From Sorangium aterium (GTDB taxonomy: Bacteria; Myxococcota_A; Polyangia; Polyangiales; Polyangiaceae): a stretch of DNA of 64,000 nucleotides. The first letter of the stretch is position 1. The number at the start of each line of letters is the position of its first letter. The position numbers and the translations under genes are program-made. Below are positions 1-8,804 of this stretch, piece after piece. Where the stretch lies: positions 2,356,001-2,420,000 of the forward strand of contig NZ_JAQNDK010000002.1 in the NCBI RefSeq assembly GCF_028368935.1, read 5' to 3'. A model generated the notes under the pieces. It saw only the letters and a program-made list of their open reading frames with translations, was not told the origin of the DNA and did not search any database.

Positions 1-1374
1 CTCCTGATCCAGGGTGGAGCGGAGGCGGCGCAGCTCGGGGATCGAGACCGCGGGGTTGGTGGCGATGATCCACAGCAGCTTGATCGAGCCCTCCGCCGCG
101 TAGCGGAGGATCTTCATCGCGTGGGTGGGCGCTCCCCAGCTCGGGATCACGAGGGGATCCACGTTCCAGATCCGCGCGAGCTCCTCCATGTGCCGCCGGT
201 TCCGGTGGTTGCGGAAGCCGGGCATCTCGCCGTTGCAGCCCGTCTCGCGGGTGTTCTGCGAGGTCGGCTGCCCGTTCGACTGGATGATGCCGCAGCCGGG
301 CCGCCCGATCATCCCCCGGACGAGGTGGATGTTGTTCACCTGGACGGCGGCGGCGGTGGCCTGGTTCGACTGATAGACCCCCTGGAGGCAGGCGGAGAAG
401 AGGCGCTCTGCGGAGCCGAGGACGCGCGCCGCCTCGCGGATCCGATCGGCCGGCACGCCGCAGATCGACGCCGCGCGCGCGGGCGGGTAGCGGTCGACGA
501 GCGCGGCCAGCGCGTCGAGGCCGATCGTGTATGCGTCGACGAACGCGCGATCGAGCCAGCCGTTCCTGAGGATCTCGTGGAGGATCGCGTTGAGCAGGGC
601 GACGTTGGTTCCGCCCTTGATAGGGAGGTGGACGTCGGCGCGCCGCGCGGGGACGCTGCGGCGCGGGTCGACGACCACGAGCCGCGGCGGGTCGGGGCCA
701 TCGAGCCGATCGAGCATGCGCATCCAGAAGACGGTCTGCGTCTCGGCGACGTTGTAGCCGACGAGGAACAGCGTATCGCAGTGGTCCACGTCGGACATCG
801 AGCCTGGCTGCCCGTCGCACCCGAAGCTCTCGCGCATCGACTGCGCCGCCGTCGCGGTGCAGAGGCGGGTGTTGCCGTCCACGTGCGGCGTGCCCAGGCC
901 GCCGCGGGCGAGGAGCGAGAGCGTGTAGTACTCCTCGAGCAGGAGCTGCCCGGAGCTGTAGAAGCCGAACGCGCCGGCGCCGTGCTTCGCCCGGATCTCC
1001 CTGGAGCGCGCGACGATCGCGCCCATGGCGGTGTCCCAGTCGGCCTCGACGAGCCTCTCGCCGCGGCGGACGAGCGGCCGGGTGAGCCGGTCGCGCGCGC
1101 GGTTCGCCTGCCAGCCGAAGAGGCCTTTGGGCCCGAGGCGACCGTGGTTGGGGTGGTCCGCGCCCCGCCCGCGGACGCCGACCATGCGCCCGTCCTTGAC
1201 CGCGATGTCGAGGGCGCAGCCGTTCGCGCAGAGCACGCAGGCGGAATGCACCCAGCGCTCCACGTCGCCCTCGGCGAGGCCGGGATCGAGGAGCTGATCG
1301 ACCCGTGTCGGCCACGGTTCGTCCCGCCCGTACGGCGTCCGGACGCCCCAGGGATCCGCGATCCGGTCCAGCAT
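1..1374 (-). CDS. Molybdopterin oxidoreductase (formate dehydrogenase/nitrate reductase type), 3' end outside window
   Basis: The reading frame starts at the ATG at 1374 and runs off the left edge, so only the first 458 residues are seen. An N-terminal iron-sulfur segment carries Cys46, Cys49 and Cys53 (CVLCANGC) and is followed by NHGRLGPKGLFGW, where the fourth cluster Cys expected before PKG is Gly81. The molybdenum-ligand region (DGNTRLCTATAAQSM) and the Rossmann-like TLFLVGYNVAETQ segment match DMSO-reductase superfamily large subunits. In this family the protein binds bis-MGD and transfers electrons to or from formate, nitrate or similar substrates. No export signal is visible, so it is probably cytoplasmic. 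The exact substrate cannot be assigned from this half. Confidence 0.88.
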   Translation of the reverse strand, partial: MLDRIADPWGVRTPYGRDEPWPTRVDQLLDPGLAEGDVERWVHSACVLCANGCALDIAVKDGRMVGVRGRGADHPNHGRLGPKGLFGWQANRARDRLTRPLVRRGERLVEADWDTAMGAIVARSREIRAKHGAGAFGFYSSGQLLLEEYYTLSLLARGGLGTPHVDGNTRLCTATAAQSMRESFGCDGQPGSMSDVDHCDTLFLVGYNVAETQTVFWMRMLDRLDGPDPPRLVVVDPRRSVPARRADVHLPIKGGTNVALLNAILHEILRNGWLDRAFVDAYTIGLDALAALVDRYPPARAASICGVPADRIREAARVLGSAERLFSACLQGVYQSNQATAAAVQVNNIHLVRGMIGRPGCGIIQSNGQPTSQNTRETGCNGEMPGFRNHRNRRHMEELARIWNVDPLVIPSWGAPTHAMKILRYAAEGSIKLLWIIATNPAVSIPELRRLRSTLDQE

Positions 1375-1690
1375 GGGTGTTCCGATTACCGCTCGTCGCG
1401 CGCAACAGCGAGTCGGGCGAGTGATGCATTTTGCTACAGAAGCGCCTGCACGCGCGTCATTGGTGTAGTCCGCCGGCCTCGACAACGAACGCTCTCTGCG
1501 GCGGTGCGCCCGAGCGCTGCGGAGGTTCCGCCCCCGCCGGCTGTTCGCGGCGCACGGGCTGCGGCTCGCGATCTCGCGCCCTGGCGCTGCTCAAGCGCGG
1601 AGTCCCGCGCGGCCGGAGCCGTGGCTCGGCGCTTGCACTCACGAGGACCGAGGCCCGAGCCCGAGCGAGCGGTCGTGGAAAGGAGCGACG
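1375..1690. other. Intergenic region without a supported gene
   Basis: These 316 bases separate the divergent molybdopterin oxidoreductase and iron-permease-like genes. The part next to 1375-1440 is slightly less GC-rich and may hold the oxidoreductase promoter, but I see no clear -35/-10 pair. An AAAGGAG Shine-Dalgarno sequence just before 1691 belongs to the next gene. Confidence 0.5.
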
Positions 1691-2089
1691 GTGCACAACA
1701 AGACGTGGTACGCGCGATTCGCGAAGCAGACGTCCTACCTCTGCGGGCGGCCCAAGGTGTTCGTGCTCGCCGTGGCCGTCATCGTCGTCTGGGCGGTCAC
1801 CGGACCCCTCTTCCACTTCAGCGACACGTGGCAGCTCGTGATCAATACGGGGACGACGATCATCACCTTCCTCATGGTGTTCCTGATCCAGAACACGCAG
1901 ACGCGCGACACCGAGGCGATGCAGCTCAAGCTGGACGAGCTGATTCGCGCGACGCACGGCGCCCACAACGCGCTGATGGATCTCGAGGAGCTGGAGGAGG
2001 GCGCGCTCGAGCGGTCTCGCAAACGCTATCAGGCGCTTGCGAGGGCCGCGCGCAAGGCGCCGGACGACACCGACTGCCCCGACGCCTGA
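1691..2089 (+). CDS. Low-affinity iron permease family membrane protein
   Basis: The protein has 132 residues. GTG is the chosen start because AGGAG lies 5 bases upstream. Two hydrophobic helices (about residues 25-40 and 53-66) are followed by the hallmark sequence FLIQNTQTRDTEAMQLKLDE and an acidic/basic coiled tail ending in LERSRKRYQ. This is the usual length and layout of bacterial members of the low-affinity iron permease family (PF04120 type). Their transport role is inferred from yeast relatives and is unproven in bacteria. It stands alone, with 118 bases before the MgtC-like gene. Confidence 0.8.
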   Translation: MHNKTWYARFAKQTSYLCGRPKVFVLAVAVIVVWAVTGPLFHFSDTWQLVINTGTTIITFLMVFLIQNTQTRDTEAMQLKLDELIRATHGAHNALMDLEELEEGALERSRKRYQALARAARKAPDDTDCPDA

Positions 2090-2207
2090 CCCCAGAGACA
2101 GCCCCTGTGGCCCGACCCCGAGCAGACACCAACGGTTCCAGGCACCGTGCCAGGCACGTGGTCGAGGGCCCTTGCGTTCAAGCACTCAGACCTTTACGGC
2201 GTCGGAC

Positions 2208-2678
2208 ATGAGCCCGCTGGATCCGTCCCGGAGCACCTTGTTGAACCTCTTCCTCCGGCTCGGTCTCGCGCTCGCCTCGGGCGCGCTCGTCGGCTGGGAG
2301 CGCCACGCCGCCGGCAAGCCGGCCGGGCTGCGGACGCACATGCTGGTGAGCGTCGGCTCCGCGATCTTCGTCATGGCCGCGCTGGAAGCCTCGGCGGACT
2401 CGGCCAGCCGCGTCGTCCAGGGCATCGCGGCAGGCATCGGATTCCTGGGCGCGGGTGAGATCCTCCGGTTCTCGCAGCACTCCGGCGGCAAACCGAGGGT
2501 GACAGGGCTCACCTCCGCCGCGGCCATCTGGGTCTCCGCTGCGCTCGGCATCAGCGCTGGATACGGGCTGTGGCGGCTCGTCGTGGCCGGGAGCGCAATT
2601 ACCCTGCTCGTCCTCACGGTCGTAAGGCGCGTCGAGCGCCGCATCTCGACAGAGGATGACGAGAACGGGGCCGCGTAG
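2208..2678 (+). CDS. MgtC/SapB family inner-membrane protein
   Basis: A 156-residue membrane protein with the MgtC signature: the N-terminal helix LFLRLGLALASGALVGWER, then GLRTHMLVSVGSAIFV, QGIAAGIGFLGAGEIL and LTSAAAIWVSAALGISAGYG. The ATG at 2208 places the first membrane helix at the N-terminus; longer upstream frames add only Arg/Pro-rich sequence. Short MgtC homologues lack the C-terminal ACT-like domain of Salmonella MgtC, as here. Family members modulate magnesium or acid stress and F-ATPase activity; the role in this organism is unknown. Confidence 0.87.
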   Translation: MSPLDPSRSTLLNLFLRLGLALASGALVGWERHAAGKPAGLRTHMLVSVGSAIFVMAALEASADSASRVVQGIAAGIGFLGAGEILRFSQHSGGKPRVTGLTSAAAIWVSAALGISAGYGLWRLVVAGSAITLLVLTVVRRVERRISTEDDENGAA

Positions 2679-2788
2679 CGGCGCGCGGCGCGGCTCGACG
2701 AGGGCTTCGTCCCTCCTCGACGCTGTTCTGGCGCGGCCGTCGAGGATGTGGGAGATGCGCCTGGCCCGCGGGGTCCGCGACGCATCCG

Positions 2789-3427
2789 ATGAGCATGGCC
2801 CATTACGTCTCGGTCTTCCTCGTGTCGCTGTCGGCGATCTTCTTCGTCGTGGATCCGCTCGGCATCGTGCCGCTGTTCCTGACGATGACCGCGGGCGATC
2901 CGCCGGAGAAGGTGCGAAGCACGGCGCGGCGGGCGTGCGCGGTCGCCGGCGGGCTCATGCTGTTCTTCGCCCTCTTCGGCGGCGTCGTCTTCAGGGTCTT
3001 CGGCATCTCGCTGGCCGCGTTCCGCGTCGCGGGCGGGCTCTTGCTGCTCGTCACGGCGCTGGACATGCTGCGCGCCCGCTCCTCGGCGACGCGCACCACC
3101 CCGTCGGAGGAGCAGGAGGGCATCGCGAAGGAGGACGTGGCGCTGGTGCCCCTGGCCATGCCGCTCCTCGCCGGGCCGGGCGCCCTCGCCACGGTGATGG
3201 TGCTGATGGCGCGCGGGGGCAATGACCCGGTGGCCATGGGGCTGGTGCTCGCGGGCGTGGCCATCACCTTCGTGGCCTCCTACTTCGTGCTGCGCGGCGC
3301 AGGGCTCGTGCAGCGGGCGCTCAAGGCGTCCGGCATGGCCGTGCTCGAGCGCGTCATGGGCCTCATCCTGGCCGCCATCGCCGTGCAGTTCATGGCCGAC
3401 GGCGTGAAGGAGCTCTGGCACGGGTGA
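2789..3427 (+). CDS. MarC family integral membrane protein
   Basis: The 212-residue protein has six predicted membrane helices and the MarC signatures FFVVDPLGIVPLFL near the N-terminus and VPLAMPLLAGPGALATVMVL in the middle (about residues 118-140). It ends with MGLILAAIAVQFMADGVKEL, a typical MarC C-terminus. The function of the family (formerly linked to multiple antibiotic resistance) is not established. It follows the MgtC gene on the same strand after 110 bases and may be co-transcribed. Confidence 0.88.
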   Translation: MSMAHYVSVFLVSLSAIFFVVDPLGIVPLFLTMTAGDPPEKVRSTARRACAVAGGLMLFFALFGGVVFRVFGISLAAFRVAGGLLLLVTALDMLRARSSATRTTPSEEQEGIAKEDVALVPLAMPLLAGPGALATVMVLMARGGNDPVAMGLVLAGVAITFVASYFVLRGAGLVQRALKASGMAVLERVMGLILAAIAVQFMADGVKELWHG

Positions 3428-3555
3428 CGCCCCGTGGAGCTGGACGAGGGGTGTGTCATCGCGGTCGGGTCGGGCAGGTCGGGAGCGAGTGAAGGCGGTC
3501 GTCGTCGAGCTCGCCTGTCGGCTCGACGCGGCGGGGCCCGGCGGATCGGACGTCG

Positions 3556-4461
3556 CTAGGCGGCCGGGCCGCCGCGCGCGCTGGGCTCCCCACGGAAGAC
3601 GTGCGCGTGGGCGAGCGCGAGGTCGCCGAAGGCGCGGGGCGGGCGGCCCGTCACGCGCTGAACGACGTCGGTGACGCGGTCCTCGGCCCCGTCGCGGATG
3701 GCGAGGTCGAGGCTCACGAGAAACGCGGCGTAGAGCGATGGGATACCCGCCCGGACGAGGTACGCGCGGGCGTCCTCCTCGCCGGCGCGGACGTGGCGTA
3801 TCGCGCGGCCGGCGATGCGGGACACGATGGCCGCCACGTCATCATAGCTGAGCGCCTCCGGGCCGGTGATGACGTGAGATGTGTTGTGCGGCGTGTCGTC
3901 GAGGAGCGCGCGCGCGGCGACCTCCGCGATGTCGTCGGCGTCGACGAAGCCGACGCGGCCGCCGCCCGTCGCGGTCGTGAGCTCGCCGCGCCCGGCGATC
4001 GCCGCCGCGTGCGGGTGGCGCGGGTCGATGAAGTTCTGCATGAACCACGACGGTCGGAGGACGGTCCATTCCGGAGCGCGCTCGCGGAGCGCGCGGTGGA
4101 CGAGGCCGAGCCCGGGGCTCCCCTCCGCCACGGCCGACGCGCTGAGCAGGACGAGGCGGCGAGCCCCGCTCGCGAGCGCGCGCTCGACGAAGGGCAGCAT
4201 GAGCGCCGAGGGATCCTCGACCATCGCGGGCGCCATGAGGTACACGCGATCGGCGCCGCGGAGCGCCTCATCGTGCGTCGCGGCGTCGGCCCAGTCGAAG
4301 CGGGCGTGCTCCACGCCGTCGCGAGCGGCGGGCGCCGCGCGGCTCGCGGTGCGGACGCGCACGCCGGCGGCCGCGAGCCGCGAGGCGACGGCTCGCCCGG
4401 TGGTGCCCGTCCCGCCGGTGATCAGGACGAGCGGCCCGTCGCTCCCCGCGCGCGTTCTCAT
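3556..4461 (-). CDS. NmrA-like NAD(P)-binding protein (atypical SDR)
   Basis: A 301-residue protein that begins with the Rossmann dinucleotide motif LVLITGGTGTTGRAVASRL. Further SDR features include DRVYLMAPAMVEDPSALMLP, RLVLLSASAV and the NmrA-like TVLRPSWFMQNF segment, with no canonical YxxxK pair. Such proteins act as redox sensors or NAD(P)H-dependent oxidoreductases. The gene overlaps the upstream SnoaL-like gene by ATGA, so translation is coupled and both are probably read from a promoter near 4913, divergent from the AraC gene. A second NmrA-like/AraC divergent pair is at 51432-53248. Confidence 0.85.
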   Translation of the reverse strand: MRTRAGSDGPLVLITGGTGTTGRAVASRLAAAGVRVRTASRAAPAARDGVEHARFDWADAATHDEALRGADRVYLMAPAMVEDPSALMLPFVERALASGARRLVLLSASAVAEGSPGLGLVHRALRERAPEWTVLRPSWFMQNFIDPRHPHAAAIAGRGELTTATGGGRVGFVDADDIAEVAARALLDDTPHNTSHVITGPEALSYDDVAAIVSRIAGRAIRHVRAGEEDARAYLVRAGIPSLYAAFLVSLDLAIRDGAEDRVTDVVQRVTGRPPRAFGDLALAHAHVFRGEPSARGGPAA

Positions 4462-4913
4462 GACGCTCCCTCGCGATGCGTGTTGAGCTCGTCGCCGAAG
4501 GCCTCGAGGACGGGCGCTGGATTCCAGTACTCGCGGTAGCGCACGACGCGGCCGTTCCTCGTCGCGACGATCATCACATAGTCCTGCTCGTAGCGTTTGC
4601 GCGCGGGCCCGATGGTCGCCGAGCCGTGCACCTCGGCGAGCGCGACGTCGGGATCGGTCGTCGGATACCGCCGCACGTCCCGGAGCTCCAGCCCGTGGAA
4701 GCTCTGGAGGATGCCCTCGAAATGGCGCCGGATGGCCTCCTTGCCCTCGAGGCGCGCCGGCGCGCCGAGCGCCGGCGCGTACGGGAACTCGACGGTTGCG
4801 TCGTCGGCGAAGAGGTCGAGCCAGCCATTCATGTCACGACCGATGAGATCGAGGAGCGCGTCGAGCGCCTGCGCGGCGTCGAGCGGCCGGGGATGCGGGA
4901 GGGGGTGGGTCAT
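4458..4913 (-). CDS. SnoaL-like/nuclear transport factor 2-fold protein
   Basis: A 151-residue protein. The start at 4913 is supported by AAAGGA 6 bases upstream; the longer frame adds 31 Arg-rich residues with no ribosome site. The sequence DLIGRDMNGWLDLFADDAT, FPYAPALGAPARLEGKEAIRR (in two pieces) and VVRYREYWNP is the NTF2/SnoaL fold used by small polyketide cyclases and ketosteroid-isomerase relatives. It is the first gene of a two-gene unit with the NmrA-like protein, so a small-molecule redox/isomerase pathway is plausible. The substrate is unknown. Confidence 0.8.
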   Translation of the reverse strand: MTHPLPHPRPLDAAQALDALLDLIGRDMNGWLDLFADDATVEFPYAPALGAPARLEGKEAIRRHFEGILQSFHGLELRDVRRYPTTDPDVALAEVHGSATIGPARKRYEQDYVMIVATRNGRVVRYREYWNPAPVLEAFGDELNTHREGAS

Positions 4914-5083
4914 GGAGTGTCCTTTCCTTTCGTGTCGACGAGGCCAGCGTAGAGACGCCGCGATTGCCGCGCGTCCGGCTCCACGATCCGCGCGTCCACG
5001 ATCCACGGCCGGCGTCGCTCTCTCGGCGGGTCGCGCGCGCCGGCGTGGCGCGGCCCGCCGCGTGGTGTAGAGTCGATCACGCC

Positions 5084-6022
5084 ATGTCCGCCGCGTTCGA
5101 CGAGCTGGCCCGGAGCGTCGTGCTCCGCGAGGCCGAGGTGAAGCGCTTCGCGCTCGGCGATCGCTGGGGCAAGCGGCAGCCGGCGCAGCGCGCCTCTGCC
5201 CGCGTGTACGCGGCGCTCCGCGGCGGCGGGTGGATCGACGTCGCGCGCCGGCGGCTCGCGCTCGGCGCGGGAGAGCTCGTGTTCCTGCCGCGCGCCGAGG
5301 AGCACGCCATCCGCGATCGGCCGACGACCTCGCTCGCGCACCCGGAGGCCCTCTGTCGCGGGATGCGCGCCGTGGCCGACGACGCCCTGGCCACGGAGGC
5401 CCCGCCGGAGACGCGCCTCGTCGTCGTCGACCTGCACGTCGACGCGGCCGGCGCCCCGTGGGTCGCGCTGCTGCCGCCCGCGGTGCACGTCGCGGGCGCG
5501 GCGCCGGGGCTCGCGCGCTGGCTCAACGACACGCTCGCGCTGCTCGCCGGCCCGCCGGCGCTCTCGGCGGCGCTGCGCCGCTCGGTCGGCGAGGCGTGGG
5601 CGCACGCGCTCTTCGCGAGCGCGCTGCGCGACCCTGCGGCGTCGCTGCCGCGGCGGGACGCGCTCCGGGACGAGCCGATCGCGGCCGCGCTCGCGCGGGT
5701 GCGCGCCTCGCCCGAGCGCGCGTGGGAGCTCGGGGACCTCGCGCGAGCGGCCGGGCTCTCGCGATCCGCGTTCGCGGCGCGCGCGACGGCGCTCCTCGGC
5801 GAGCCGCTCGGCCATCACGTGCGCCGGCTGCGCCTCGAGCGCGCCGCGGTCCTGCTCGGCGAGACGACGCTCCCGGTGAAGCTCGTCGCCGCCCGCGTCG
5901 GCTACGACAGCGAGCCCGCGTTCGCGCGCGCCTTCGCGCGCGCCCACGGCGTGAGCCCCATCGGCTACCGGCAGGCGAGGCGGCGAGACGACCGCGCGCC
6001 CACCGTCAGACGCGCAGGTTGA
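5084..6022 (+). CDS. AraC family transcriptional regulator
   Basis: A 312-residue regulator from the ATG at 5084. The N-terminal half (ARVYAALRGGGWIDVARRRL, LGAGELVFLPRAEEHAI) is a cupin-like ligand-sensing domain. The C-terminal 100 residues carry the double helix-turn-helix, including ARAAGLSRSAFAARATALLG and VGYDSEPAFARAFARAHGVSP. It is divergent from the SnoaL-like/NmrA-like pair, with 170 bases between, and is the obvious candidate for their regulator. A TAGAGT hexamer 10 bases before the ATG could be a -10 box for a very short leader. Confidence 0.9.
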   Translation: MSAAFDELARSVVLREAEVKRFALGDRWGKRQPAQRASARVYAALRGGGWIDVARRRLALGAGELVFLPRAEEHAIRDRPTTSLAHPEALCRGMRAVADDALATEAPPETRLVVVDLHVDAAGAPWVALLPPAVHVAGAAPGLARWLNDTLALLAGPPALSAALRRSVGEAWAHALFASALRDPAASLPRRDALRDEPIAAALARVRASPERAWELGDLARAAGLSRSAFAARATALLGEPLGHHVRRLRLERAAVLLGETTLPVKLVAARVGYDSEPAFARAFARAHGVSPIGYRQARRRDDRAPTVRRAG

Positions 6023-6155
6023 CGCGACGGAGGCGCCGCTGAGCCGCGCAGCCGGTATCATGTCCACCCGGCTCTGAACACCAGCTCCCACGCACCGGCG
6101 CGTGGTGCGCGGCTTTCGGCGCGGCGCGCCCTGCTGATGCCGTATCCTCCTGCGG

Positions 6156-7835
6156 ATGCGGCAAGGCGCGAGGATAGGTGTCCTGCTCGTCGCGATGGCG
6201 GCGTGCGGCGGCGATGGCGATGATGCGGAGTCCACCGCCGGCGCCGGAGGCTCCACGCCTGGCGCCGGCGGTGTCGGGGGCGCCACCTCTGGCGGGAGCG
6301 GCGTCGGGGGCTCCACGCCGGGCGTCCCGGCCTACGGTCGTTTCGGAGAGGCCACGACCACCTTCACGCTGCCGGAGCCGGCGCCCAGGGAGGGCGAGCT
6401 CCCGGAGATCGCCTATCCCGATCTCGCCGGGTCGTTCCCGGAGGTCGACTGGAGCGCGCTCGATCGGCTCTACATCCCGGCTGGTCGCTACCGGAGCGTC
6501 CTGCTCGGCGGCCTGCCCGAGCGGAGCGCGGAGCGCCCGCTCGTGATCACGAACCTCGGCGGACAGGTCAAGGTCGGGGGCGACGCCGCCAACTACGTGT
6601 TCGTGATCAAGGGCGGAAAGGGCTGGATCCTGACCGGCCGCCACGATCCAGTCTCGAAGACCGGCGACGAGGGGTTCCGGGGGCACGCCGAGGGCGCGTT
6701 CGCCCATGGCCAGGGGACGTACGGCATCTTCATCGACGACGCGTTCAGCAAGGAGGGCCTCTCCGGGCTGGCCATCGGCGGAGGAGCCTCGGACTTCGAG
6801 CTGGACACCCTCGAGGTCGCGCGCGCCGAGTTCGCCGGCATCGTCGCCAAGACCGACGACGACGGGCAGGCCACGATGCGCAACGTGAAGATCCACGACC
6901 TCTACGTGCACGACGTCGGCTCGGAGGGGATCTACTTCGGCAGCACCCAGGCGCAGCCGCAGCACGCGTTCGAGCGCCTCGAGGTGTACGATAACCGGTT
7001 CCTCCGCACCGGCACCGAGGCGCTGCAGGTCGGGCAGCTCGGCTCGGACTGCGAGATCCACCACAACGTCATCGGGCCGGGCGCGGTCCGGTGGCGGTCG
7101 GCGTTCGACCATTACCAGGACGGCAACGTGCAGTTCGGCCAGCGCTATGGCAGCTCGAGCTTCCACCACAACGTCGTGATCGGGACGGGCGACCTCTTCG
7201 TCGAGCTGTTCCCGACGCGCGTGGACGGCGATCCGCGCTCGCCTTCGGACACGGTCTCGTTCACGGACAACTACTTCGCCGACACGTCGCTGAGCGGGGT
7301 GTACACACACGCGGTGGACACCGGCGCCACGATACGCTTCGAGCGCAACGTCTTCCTCGGGTTCCACTTCAACTACACTGAGGTGTATCCAGACATGGAC
7401 GAGCCCGTGCAGGTCTTCGCCGTGGGCAGCAACGCGCCGAACCCGCACATCCTGAAGGGCAACCGGGTGGACGGGCCTTATCCGTTCATCATGTGGCTCT
7501 TCGACAGCGTGCAGGCCGAGGACAATCCAACGGTCGCGGTGGAGCGGGTCCGCTTCCGCGACTTCATGGGCGGCGCCCTCGACGAGGACTACCGGCGCCT
7601 GGAGTGGTGGACCGACCGCGCGACGCTCAGCCCGGACGAGCGCGCCGTGACGTACCCCAAGGGCGCGTACGTGCTCCACCGGGGGGCGCTCTACGAGGCG
7701 CTCGCCGAGAGCCAGGGCGAGCAGCCCGACCAGCACCCCGACGTGTGGCGCGCGCTGCCGGCCCCAGCGGACGATGTTCGCCTGAGCGCCGACTCGCCGC
7801 ACCAGGGGCTCGGTGTCCGCTGGCCGCCGCCGTAG
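6156..7835 (+). CDS. Secreted lipoprotein with right-handed beta-helix and C-terminal CBM5/12-like domain
   Basis: A 559-residue protein. The N-terminus is a lipoprotein signal (MRQGARIGVLLVAMAACGG) followed by a Gly/Ser/Ala-rich linker to about residue 55. The centre has repeated short beta-strand units such as NVKIHDLYVHDVGSEGIYFG, ERLEVYDNRFLRTGTEALQ and SSFHHNVVIGTGDL, typical of parallel beta-helix carbohydrate-active proteins. The last 60 residues (YPKGAYVLHRGALYEALAES, then WRALP) resemble a chitin/cellulose-binding CBM5/12 module. A polysaccharide target outside the outer membrane is likely. No catalytic residues can be assigned. Confidence 0.75.
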   Translation: MRQGARIGVLLVAMAACGGDGDDAESTAGAGGSTPGAGGVGGATSGGSGVGGSTPGVPAYGRFGEATTTFTLPEPAPREGELPEIAYPDLAGSFPEVDWSALDRLYIPAGRYRSVLLGGLPERSAERPLVITNLGGQVKVGGDAANYVFVIKGGKGWILTGRHDPVSKTGDEGFRGHAEGAFAHGQGTYGIFIDDAFSKEGLSGLAIGGGASDFELDTLEVARAEFAGIVAKTDDDGQATMRNVKIHDLYVHDVGSEGIYFGSTQAQPQHAFERLEVYDNRFLRTGTEALQVGQLGSDCEIHHNVIGPGAVRWRSAFDHYQDGNVQFGQRYGSSSFHHNVVIGTGDLFVELFPTRVDGDPRSPSDTVSFTDNYFADTSLSGVYTHAVDTGATIRFERNVFLGFHFNYTEVYPDMDEPVQVFAVGSNAPNPHILKGNRVDGPYPFIMWLFDSVQAEDNPTVAVERVRFRDFMGGALDEDYRRLEWWTDRATLSPDERAVTYPKGAYVLHRGALYEALAESQGEQPDQHPDVWRALPAPADDVRLSADSPHQGLGVRWPPP

Positions 7836-7969
7836 CGGGTGTCGGTCGTCCAGGAGGGAGGGGATCGCGCAAGATGACTCCTGATCTCCGAGGAGCGTCG
7901 CTTCGCGCGTGAACTCCTCGAATCGTCGTTCCCTTGTCCCTCTCCTCGCCCGGTGGCGTACTGCTCGCC

Positions 7970-8572
7970 ATGAAGCTCTTCTACGCGCCCACATCCCCCT
8001 TTGCTCGCAAGGTGCGGGTCACCGCCCACGAGCTGCAGCTGGGAGACCGGATCGAGCTCGTGCTGGTCAATCCCTGGTCGGACGCGGCGCTGCGGTCCCT
8101 GAACCCGCTGGCCAAGGTCCCGACGCTGGTCCTGGGGGACGGGCGGGTGCTCTTCGAGTCGGCGCTCCTCTGCGAGTACCTGGACCACCTCGTGGCCGGC
8201 GGGCTGTATCCAGCGCCGGGAGAGGCGCGGTGGAGCGCCTTGCTCCGGCAGGGCATCGCGGACGGCGTCAACGCCGCTGCCGGGCGCCTCTTCGCCGACG
8301 AGCATCGCCCATCCAGCGAGCGATCGAGCAGCGTCATGCAGCGCCAGGCGGCTGCCATCGAGGCCGGCCTCGACCGGCTGGAGCGCGACGCCGGTGCGCT
8401 TTCGGGAGCGCTTGCGGACATCGGCGCGATCTCGGTTGCCTGCGCGCTCGGCTACCTCGACTTCCGCTGGCCGGATCGGGCGTGGCGGGGCGGCCGGAGC
8501 GGCCTCTCGCGCTGGTTCGACGTCGTCGGCCAACGCCCGTCCATGATCGCCACGCAGCACCGCTCGCCGTGA
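7970..8572 (+). CDS. Glutathione S-transferase family protein
   Basis: A 200-residue protein starting with the thioredoxin-fold MKLFYAPTSPFARKVRVTAH, where the Ser/Thr after MKLFYAP is the usual glutathione-activating position. The cis-Pro segment LNPLAKVPTLVLGDG and ESALLCEYLDHL complete the N-terminal GST domain. The C-terminal helical domain ends at SRWFDVVGQRPSM. The ATG at 7970 is chosen because the longer frame adds only 12 residues outside the fold. It stands alone between a lipoprotein and the ArsR fusion gene. Confidence 0.88.
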   Translation: MKLFYAPTSPFARKVRVTAHELQLGDRIELVLVNPWSDAALRSLNPLAKVPTLVLGDGRVLFESALLCEYLDHLVAGGLYPAPGEARWSALLRQGIADGVNAAAGRLFADEHRPSSERSSSVMQRQAAAIEAGLDRLERDAGALSGALADIGAISVACALGYLDFRWPDRAWRGGRSGLSRWFDVVGQRPSMIATQHRSP

Positions 8573-8736
8573 GCTCCTGAAGTAGGAGGGTCCCAGGCGG
8601 CGCTCGCCGCCCCTGCGGGGGTCGACGCTCGTCGCCTCGTCCGCTTCCCGCCCGCGTCCGGCTCGCGCCCGAGCCCGGCTGCGCGCTCGTCCACGGTGAC
8701 GCCCGAACGAGCGGCGGCCACGTCGCGAGCTTCCGG

Positions 8737-8752
8737 TTCGATGACTGTCGAA
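8737..8752. promoter_or_regulatory. Upstream operator copy for the ArsR-type fusion
   Basis: TTCGATGACTGTCGAA is an inverted repeat (TTCGA/TCGAA) lying directly upstream of the -35 box. A second copy sits 52 bases downstream, about five helical turns, over the start codon. The identity continues a few bases further (GTTCGATGAC then YGTCGAAWCAGAT), so the two sites are also 22-bp direct repeats. Confidence 0.6.
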
Positions 8753-8757
8753 ACAGA

Positions 8758-8785
8758 TTGACGGCGCCGCCGCACTGCCTAGATT
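8758..8785 (+). promoter_or_regulatory. Predicted promoter giving a leaderless transcript
   Basis: TTGACG (8758-8763) and TAGATT (8780-8785) are separated by 16 bases. The predicted first base is about 8792, one base before the ATG at 8793, and no Shine-Dalgarno sequence precedes that ATG. The mRNA is therefore probably leaderless. Confidence 0.5.
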
Positions 8786-8788
8786 CAG

Positions 8789-8804
8789 TTCGATGACCGT
8801 CGAA
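8789..8804. promoter_or_regulatory. Downstream operator copy overlapping the start codon
   Basis: TTCGATGACCGTCGAA differs at one position from the copy at 8737-8752. It covers the predicted transcription start and the ATG of the ArsR-type gene, where a bound repressor would block transcription. Autorepression is inferred from position. Confidence 0.6.

Noticed and set aside
121-2211. 696-codon plus-strand frame opposite the molybdopterin oxidoreductase
   Set aside because: The minus strand carries the cluster Cys and Mo-ligand motifs; the plus frame has no domain and runs through the iron-permease-like gene in another frame.
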